From Kiritimatiellales bacterium (GTDB lineage Bacteria; Verrucomicrobiota; Kiritimatiellia; Kiritimatiellales; Pontiellaceae): a DNA stretch of 10,311 nucleotides. Every line of letters begins with the position of its first letter. Position 1 is the stretch's first letter. The stretch covers positions 1-10,311 of the forward strand of contig JAIPIO010000143.1 of NCBI GenBank assembly GCA_021734595.1, read 5' to 3'. The translations under genes and the position numbers were made by a program. The notes under the pieces are model-generated. The model did no database searches, was not told where the DNA came from, and saw only the letters and a program-made list of their open reading frames with translations. This document shows, piece by piece, positions 6,300 through 10,311 of this stretch.

Positions 6300-8012
6300 A
6301 TGATGATCAAGTGTTTTAAGAAAGATGTGACTATCGTTATGATGTCACTTTGTGTTTTAATTGTGACTCCCTGTTTCGCGGATACATCTCCTGTCCGTAT
6401 TAAAGGAGCAGGTCTGACCCCTTATATGTCTATTAAAGCGGTCCCAGAATTTGTTTCAAATTATTCCCCCCAGGTTAAATCGATCACAGTTATATGTAGG
6501 TGGGAGGACATGGAGCCTGAAAATGGATCATTTGTAATTGCTTCGTACTTTGACGAACTCATCAAGCAAGCCCATGAGAAAAATTTTCATATAATCACCA
6601 TGATCTGGGTCGGTCCTCAAAGCCCCAAATGGATTTATGAAAACGGAGTGCCTTTGGTTAAGTCATCTAAAAACAACTGGGATTTTCCGTATTATTTTTC
6701 TGAACGATATAATTTCTTTCTGAAGCGAATGATAAACGCCTATGCTGACTATATTCGCAACTTACCGAAGAAGGATAGGGCGCTATTTGTTGGTCATCAG
6801 ATTACTGAAGGATCCACCGGAGACACATCAGGATATGGTGGTGAAGTGAATAATCCGAAATATGAAATAAATAATGAGGAATGGCGGAAATACCGCATGA
6901 AGGTCTGGCAGTGGTATCTTGAGGCCTTTAAAGAAGGTGAGCACACGCTAATTCCATTTATGTTTACTGATGACGCAAACACAGACCGAGAGCAAGATTG
7001 GCAGATCGAAAACCTCACTGTATTCGGCGCTAAAAAAGGCCAGTTTGGTCATGGCTATAATAATAACGATAATGGTGAACGACTTAAAACCTGGAATGCC
7101 TTCCAGAAAAAAGCTCAGGATAAAGGAAAGACAATTTTTGCCAGAGGGGAGTTCGATAAAATTCTTTTGCGTGCAGAGTGGGTGAAAAATGATACCCCAA
7201 TGGTATTTTACTGGTCGATGCTTATGGCCCTGCATACCCGGATCGATTTCTGGAATCCTGCAGATGTGCTCTTTAATGATAAGCGTCTTTTTGCTGCCAT
7301 GGATTTTTATAATACCTATGCAGGATGGAAAGATCCATCAAGTGCCCCAGGTGCGTTTTGCGCCCTGCGTAAAACATTGAATGCAGATAAAATCGATGAA
7401 TTTCCAGAATCTGAATTCGGAAAGGCAGTACGACCTTCAACAGATCGCTTTGTGGCAATTCAGAAGGCCTATGCTGATTGGGGAGCAAGGATTGAAGATA
7501 TCAGTGTTATAAACAAGCATGCTATTGCCTGCCGCCGACGAAATGGTATCAATGATGTGGGTTGGGATTTCACTCCGGGAAACTTTGAGCTATATATGTT
7601 TCAGATCAATCCCGACAGAACCAGTATTGGCTGGTGGAATGTCCAGAATAATTCAGAGGTGTACGGACGATTCGCACGATCTACTGACTTCAAGACAGGG
7701 AAAACAAAAATGTTTTTCCGGTTTACAAAAGGATTTTTTCTTAAACCTGAAGGTAATGAGGTAACTGTTAAAATCACCTGGTTCGATGAACATTCTGGAA
7801 GTTGGTCTCTTCGCTATCTTTCGGCTGAATCTGGAGATATAAAAAAAGCCGGGATGGTAATCGGCTGCGGTATAAAAAAATGGCAGACTGCAGAATTCAG
7901 AATAAAGGATGCAGACTTCTCTTCCAGTTGTGAAAATAATAGCGATCTGATAATTCAGCATGAAAAAGGTTTGGACACCAAGTTTCACATGATTGAGGTG
8001 ATAAGAAATTAA
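6300..8012 (+). CDS. Secreted glycoside hydrolase-like protein (putative TIM barrel plus C-terminal beta-rich domain)
   Basis: A signal peptide is clear: a basic start (KCFKKD), hydrophobic core (VTIVMMSLCVLIVTP) and likely cleavage after A27 (CFA-DTSP). The mature N-terminal region reads like a clan-A (beta/alpha)8 barrel: ITVICRWEDMEPENG with an alpha segment FDELIKQAHEKNFHIITMIW, as in GH42/GH5-like enzymes. Candidate catalytic glutamates are E170 in HQITEGSTGD and E284 in FARGEFDK. Their spacing of 114 residues suits strands 4 and 7 of such a barrel, but this is inference. From about residue 395 on, a beta-rich domain follows (FELYMFQINP, KITWFDEHSGSWSLRY, FHMIEVIRN), possibly a binding module. 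I cannot name the GH family or substrate. The gene is visibly richer in A+T than its neighbours (hand-counted 60-base lines gave 35-47% GC here, 63% in the sulfatase), which points to transfer. It stands alone between two repeat arrays. Confidence 0.6.
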   Translation: MMIKCFKKDVTIVMMSLCVLIVTPCFADTSPVRIKGAGLTPYMSIKAVPEFVSNYSPQVKSITVICRWEDMEPENGSFVIASYFDELIKQAHEKNFHIITMIWVGPQSPKWIYENGVPLVKSSKNNWDFPYYFSERYNFFLKRMINAYADYIRNLPKKDRALFVGHQITEGSTGDTSGYGGEVNNPKYEINNEEWRKYRMKVWQWYLEAFKEGEHTLIPFMFTDDANTDREQDWQIENLTVFGAKKGQFGHGYNNNDNGERLKTWNAFQKKAQDKGKTIFARGEFDKILLRAEWVKNDTPMVFYWSMLMALHTRIDFWNPADVLFNDKRLFAAMDFYNTYAGWKDPSSAPGAFCALRKTLNADKIDEFPESEFGKAVRPSTDRFVAIQKAYADWGARIEDISVINKHAIACRRRNGINDVGWDFTPGNFELYMFQINPDRTSIGWWNVQNNSEVYGRFARSTDFKTGKTKMFFRFTKGFFLKPEGNEVTVKITWFDEHSGSWSLRYLSAESGDIKKAGMVIGCGIKKWQTAEFRIKDADFSSSCENNSDLIIQHEKGLDTKFHMIEVIRN

Positions 8013-8043
8013 CCGGAAATTGATTCCAGACATCTCTATGAAA

Positions 8044-8221
8044 GGTGTGAGAAAGGTGTCAGGAAAGGTGTCAGTCCTAGGAAAGGTGGAAAGGTGTCAG
8101 TCCTAGAAAAGGTGTCAGGAAAAGGTGTCAGTCCTATAAATTAAGAAAAGGTGTCGAAAAGGTGTCAGTCCTATAAATTAATGATATGGAAAAGGTGTCA
8201 GTCCTATAAATTAATGATATG
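8044..8221 (+). repeat. Array of truncated REP-element left ends, right-pointing
   Basis: GGTGTC words start at 8055, 8067, 8093, 8111, 8124, 8150, 8161 and 8194, each preceded by an A-run, with decayed ones at 8044 and 8085. The units keep the same left end but extend to different lengths: GGTGTCAG only, GGTGTCAGTCCTAG, then GTCAGTCCTATAAATTAA, then the same through AATGATATG. The unit at 8194 continues into a truncated transposase copy. The array follows the stop codon of the hydrolase-like gene by about 30 bases. Confidence 0.8.
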
Positions 8222-8381
8222 TGGGTTGACGGGTGGCGTTGAGTTGGTACCCTTCCGCTATGCCGAGAAAAGCACGGATTGAATTCGAAGGGGCTGTTTA
8301 TCATGTGATGTGCCGGGGTAACCGCAGTCAGTGCGTGTTCCGGGACGAACATGATAATAAGCAGTTTCTGGAGACGCTGAG
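8191..8381 (+). repeat. Truncated direct duplicate of the transposase-element left end
   Basis: These 191 bases recur at 8405-8595 (offset 214) with two mismatches that I can see, one in the leader (TACCC versus TACTC) and one in the coding part (GGTAACC versus GGTAATC). The second copy continues into the intact transposase gene; the first stops abruptly and returns to GGTGTC array sequence. The near identity implies a recent event. Confidence 0.9.
8260..8381 (+). pseudogene. REP-type transposase fragment (first 40 codons)
   Basis: From the ATG at 8260 the protein begins MPRKARIEFEGAVYHV and is identical to the intact transposase through LETL, because the one coding mismatch is silent (N21). 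It then runs into array sequence (SRKVSGKVERCQSYK) and leaves the homologous frame, ending at 8496. The catalytic HxH and tyrosine are absent, so it cannot act as a transposase. Confidence 0.85.
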
Positions 8382-8473
8382 TAGAAAGGTGTCAGGAAAG
8401 GTGGAAAGGTGTCAGTCCTATAAATTAATGATATGTGGGTTGACGGGTGGCGTTGAGTTGGTACTCTTCCGCT

Positions 8474-9487
8474 ATGCCGAGAAAAGCACGGATTGAATTC
8501 GAAGGGGCTGTTTATCATGTGATGTGCCGGGGTAATCGCAGTCAGTGCGTGTTCCGGGACGAACATGATAATAAGCAGTTTCTGGAGACGCTGAGGGAGA
8601 CGTGTGGTCGCTGTGGATGGCGGGTACACGCTTTTGTTTTGATGGGGAACCACTATCATCTTCTGCTGGAGACTCCGGAGGCGAATCTTGTGGCAGGAAT
8701 GCAATGGCTTCAGGGAACGTATACGAAGCGTTATAATGTCCGGCACAAGGAATGGGGCCATCTCTTCCAAGGGCGCTATAAGGCATTGCTGGTGAGTGGC
8801 GCCCCCGAGTATTTTTCTACAGCTGCGAGCTATGTCCACCTGAATCCTGCGCGGATCAAAGGATATGATTTTGATCAGTCGAGACTCGAGAATTATCTGT
8901 GGAGCAGTTATCCAAGCTATTTGACGGCGGGTAAGAAACCGGCGTGGCTTTGCGTGGATCGCGTACTGGGTGGTTTGAATCTGAAGGATTCACCGAATGG
9001 CCGCAAGGGCTATCATGCGTATATCCAAAAACGCCTGCTGGAAATGCGTCATAGTGCAGAGCCTTGGAAGGCCGATGAGGAATGGAAAAATATTCGTCGT
9101 GGCTGGTGCTTTGGAGACGATCAGTTCAGGAAGGATATGGTGGAGCGTCTGGACGGTGCGTTGGAATCAAACCGCCGCGACTCCTTTAGTGGGCCGGAGG
9201 TGAAAAGGCACGACGAGCTGGAAGCGGAGCGCCTGGTTGAATTGGGAATGAAGACCTTGGCGCTTTCCGAGGAAGATCTTGACCTTCTAATCAAAGGATC
9301 ACCTGAGAAATATGCCATAGCCTGGCTGGTGCGGAAAAACACTTCTGCACGGACCCAGTGGATAAAGGAGCGCTTGAAAATGGGAACAGCCACTAATTTT
9401 TCCGATTACCTGCGAAGGGGCGAATCCGCCGACCCGAATGGATGGGGGTATCAGGAGTTTCGAAAAATACAAAACATTAATTTATAG
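8474..9487 (+). CDS. REP-associated Y1 (HUH) tyrosine transposase, long form
   Basis: The start MPRKARIEFEGAVYHVMCRG is the conserved opening of the TnpA_REP/RAYT family and fixes the ATG at 8474; a GTG at 8447 in the same frame lies in the leader. The metal-binding HxH is H60-Y-H62 in MGNHYHLLLE, and the expected catalytic tyrosine is Y120 in ASYVHLNPARI. The core ends near residue 160. A further 170 or so residues end in a helix-turn-helix-like segment, KYAIAWLVRKNTSARTQWIK then ERLKMGTATNFSDYL, similar to the DnaA C-terminal type found in long members of the family. Family members cleave single-stranded DNA at hairpin-linked repeat ends. The stop codon TAG (9485-9487) lies inside the right terminal repeat, so the end sequence is also coding. 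All key residues are present, so the enzyme is probably active, in line with the near-identical partial duplicate beside it. Confidence 0.92.
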   Translation: MPRKARIEFEGAVYHVMCRGNRSQCVFRDEHDNKQFLETLRETCGRCGWRVHAFVLMGNHYHLLLETPEANLVAGMQWLQGTYTKRYNVRHKEWGHLFQGRYKALLVSGAPEYFSTAASYVHLNPARIKGYDFDQSRLENYLWSSYPSYLTAGKKPAWLCVDRVLGGLNLKDSPNGRKGYHAYIQKRLLEMRHSAEPWKADEEWKNIRRGWCFGDDQFRKDMVERLDGALESNRRDSFSGPEVKRHDELEAERLVELGMKTLALSEEDLDLLIKGSPEKYAIAWLVRKNTSARTQWIKERLKMGTATNFSDYLRRGESADPNGWGYQEFRKIQNINL

Positions 9488-9494
9488 GACTGAC
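9475..9494 (-). repeat. Right terminal repeat of the REP-type element
   Basis: CATTAATTTATAGGACTGAC is identical to 5652-5671 and is the reverse complement of 8411-8430. It also encodes the last residues (I-N-L) and the stop codon of the transposase. Confidence 0.85.
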
Positions 9495-9506
9495 CCCTCA
9501 TGGCAT

Positions 9507-9531
9507 AGGAAAACTACGGGAGTTTGAAATG
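9507..9531 (+). pseudogene. Sulfatase 3'-end remnant (right copy of the 23-bp direct repeat)
   Basis: Read in the sulfatase frame it gives E-N-Y-G-S-L-K then TGA (9529-9531 region, overlapping the next ATG as ATGA). It matches the 3' end of the sulfatase gene at 22 of 23 bases. Either a second, deleted sulfatase gene ended here, or the end was duplicated when the island formed. Confidence 0.6.
9518..9522 (+). promoter_or_regulatory. Shine-Dalgarno within the sulfatase-end remnant
   Basis: GGGAG lies six bases before the ATG at 9529. The ATG overlaps the remnant's stop as ATGA, a typical translational-coupling layout, suggesting that the downstream gene was once expressed in an operon with a sulfatase. 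Confidence 0.6.
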
Positions 9532-10259
9532 AGAAAATTGATTCTGTCTGTTCTGCTATTGACCGCAGTAACAAGTTTTGGCAAAGGGACCTGGGAGGAA
9601 CAGCAGGCGCGGGCGGAGGAGATTTCAGCAGAGTATCAGGCCAACCACAAGCGGGTGGCTCGCCTGATGCAACGAATGGGGCTTCAGGCCATCACGCCCG
9701 GCCCGCATACGAGCAAGCCCGCGCCCGGGCACAAGATATACCCGTATTTATTGCGTGGCGTGGACATTGAGCGCGTGGGCCAAGTTTGGAGCACCGATAT
9801 CACCTACATCCCGATGCGGCACGGATTCATGTATCTGACCGCCGTGATCGATTGGTATAGCCGCTATGTGCTCGCCTGGGAATTATCAAACACACTCGAT
9901 AGCCTTTTCTGCGTGGCTGCCCTTGACCGGGCGCTTTCGCAAGGCATGTTGCCGGAGATATTCAATACCGACCAAGGCTCCCAGTTCACGTCCGAGGCCT
10001 TCACGAGCGTGCTACTAGACAAGGAGATCGCCATCAGCATGGATGGGGCCGGGGGCGCGCCTTGGACAATGTATTCATCGAGCGGTTCTGGTGGACGCTC
10101 AAATACGAGGAGGTCTATCCCAAAGACTATGCCGATGGACACAGCCTGCACCATGGGCTTGGGAACTATTTCGGCTACTACAACCACGAAAGGAAACACT
10201 CGGCGCTGGACAAGAGAACCCCGGGCGAGGTATTTCTCGGAGGGTCGGTCAAAATATGA
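9529..10259 (+). pseudogene. Chimera: signal-peptide start fused to truncated, frameshifted IS3-family transposase (OrfB)
   Basis: Residues 1-18 (MRKLILSVLLLTAVTSFG) form a signal peptide from some secreted protein; the next 20 or so residues are unassigned. From about residue 38 (ANHKRVARLMQRMGL) the protein is IS3 OrfB, with WSTDITYIPM (first Asp, D90), FMYLTAVIDWYSRYVLAWEL and NTDQGSQFT (second Asp, D148). The N-terminal helix-turn-helix part of OrfB, roughly the first 70 residues, is missing. The frame breaks in a G-run near 10045-10055. The homologous frame resumes at about 10062 (DNVFIERFWWTLKYEEVY, RTPGEVFLG) with the catalytic Glu at 10080-10082 and stops at 10257-10259; the unshifted frame ends at 10269. 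The distance from D148 to this Glu is 110 bases; removing two bases makes it exactly D-35-E, so a two-base insertion is the best explanation. A transposase is not exported, so the gene is dead twice over. Confidence 0.85.
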
Positions 10260-10285
10260 GAACAAGTGATGCCGTCGCTGCGCTC

Positions 10286-10311
10286 GGCCCTCCGGGCCGC
10301 CCCCTCCGGGG
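10286..10311. repeat. G+C-rich hairpins after the IS3 remnant
   Basis: GGCCC-TCC-GGGCC (10286-10298) and CCCC-TCC-GGGG (10301-10311) are two adjacent perfect short stems. They lie about 30 bases after the transposase frame and may belong to the IS3 right end. The window edge cuts them off and no T-tract is visible. Confidence 0.45.

Larger units (their letters stand above)
8408..9497 (+). mobile_element. REP-type Y1 transposase element with subterminal inverted ends
   Basis: The left end GTCAGTCCTATAAATTAATG (8411-8430) and right end CATTAATTTATAGGACTGAC (9475-9494) are perfect 20-bp complements. Counting the three further outward bases gives 23 with one mismatch (GGT versus GGG). The left end is followed by a short GT-rich leader (8431-8473) and the transposase. 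The right end overlaps the end of the transposase gene. No target duplication is visible right next to the ends, as expected for HUH transposases, which do not make one. Confidence 0.75.

Noticed and set aside
6414..6423. CTGACCCCTT inside the hydrolase-like gene, matching the array word
   Set aside because: It is only ten bases, fits the protein (G-L-T-P) and lacks the flanking TATAGGA or CGC, so chance is sufficient.
8233..8496. An 87-codon frame upstream of the transposase as a separate gene
   Set aside because: It is the truncated duplicate of the transposase start running into array sequence, so it is listed as a pseudogene instead.

Overview
The window reads as a carbohydrate-degrading, sulfatase-bearing bacterial chromosome heavily reworked by mobile DNA. 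The phylum is an inference only. A Cys-type S1 sulfatase of iduronate-2-sulfatase type, a secreted modular metalloprotease, REP-type (Y1/HUH) transposase elements and many small palindromes are all compatible with a PVC-group organism such as Kiritimatiellota (Pontiella-like), but no rRNA or marker gene settles it.

Layout. 1 to about 140 is the edge of an insertion sequence whose transposase starts on the minus strand (72 to 1). It abuts a metzincin-type protease gene (198-2297) with Ig-like and carbohydrate-binding-like modules. This gene appears to have lost its 5' end and signal peptide at the IS junction. Next come peptide deformylase (2423-2974), a long imperfect hairpin (2980-3050), an N-acetylglutamate synthase-like protein (3062-4147) and a sulfatase (4169-5620) with a strong Shine-Dalgarno. 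The last two genes contain at least five clear copies, plus degenerate ones, of a short palindrome of the form TTTTCCA-N5-TGGAAAA. It is read in two different reading frames, so it looks like a nucleotide-level repeat living inside genes.

5615-9506 is an accessory island. Its left edge is a low-complexity array (5652-5790) built from truncated copies of a REP-transposase element end, pointing left. Then come a small element of about 261 bp with 25-bp terminal inverted repeats (5979-6239) and an A+T-rich gene for a secreted, probably glycoside-hydrolase-like protein (6300-8012). A mirror-image array (8044-8221), a 191-bp truncated duplicate of the transposase element, and an intact REP-type Y1 transposase (8474-9487) ending inside its own right terminal repeat complete it. 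A 23-bp direct repeat of the sulfatase 3' end (5592-5614 and 9507-9529) brackets the island.

9529-10311 is a chimera. A signal-peptide start, translationally coupled to the sulfatase 3'-end remnant, runs directly into a 5'-truncated IS3-family transposase. That transposase is also frameshifted at a G-run. Correcting a two-base insertion gives exactly the D-35-E spacing of the family.

The host genes likely serve housekeeping (deformylase), arginine synthesis (N-acetylglutamate synthase) and sulfated-polysaccharide use (sulfatase, possibly the hydrolase). The two signals that most deserve attention are the intragenic palindrome family and the mirrored, left-end-anchored ladders of REP-element fragments on both sides of a foreign-looking cargo gene.
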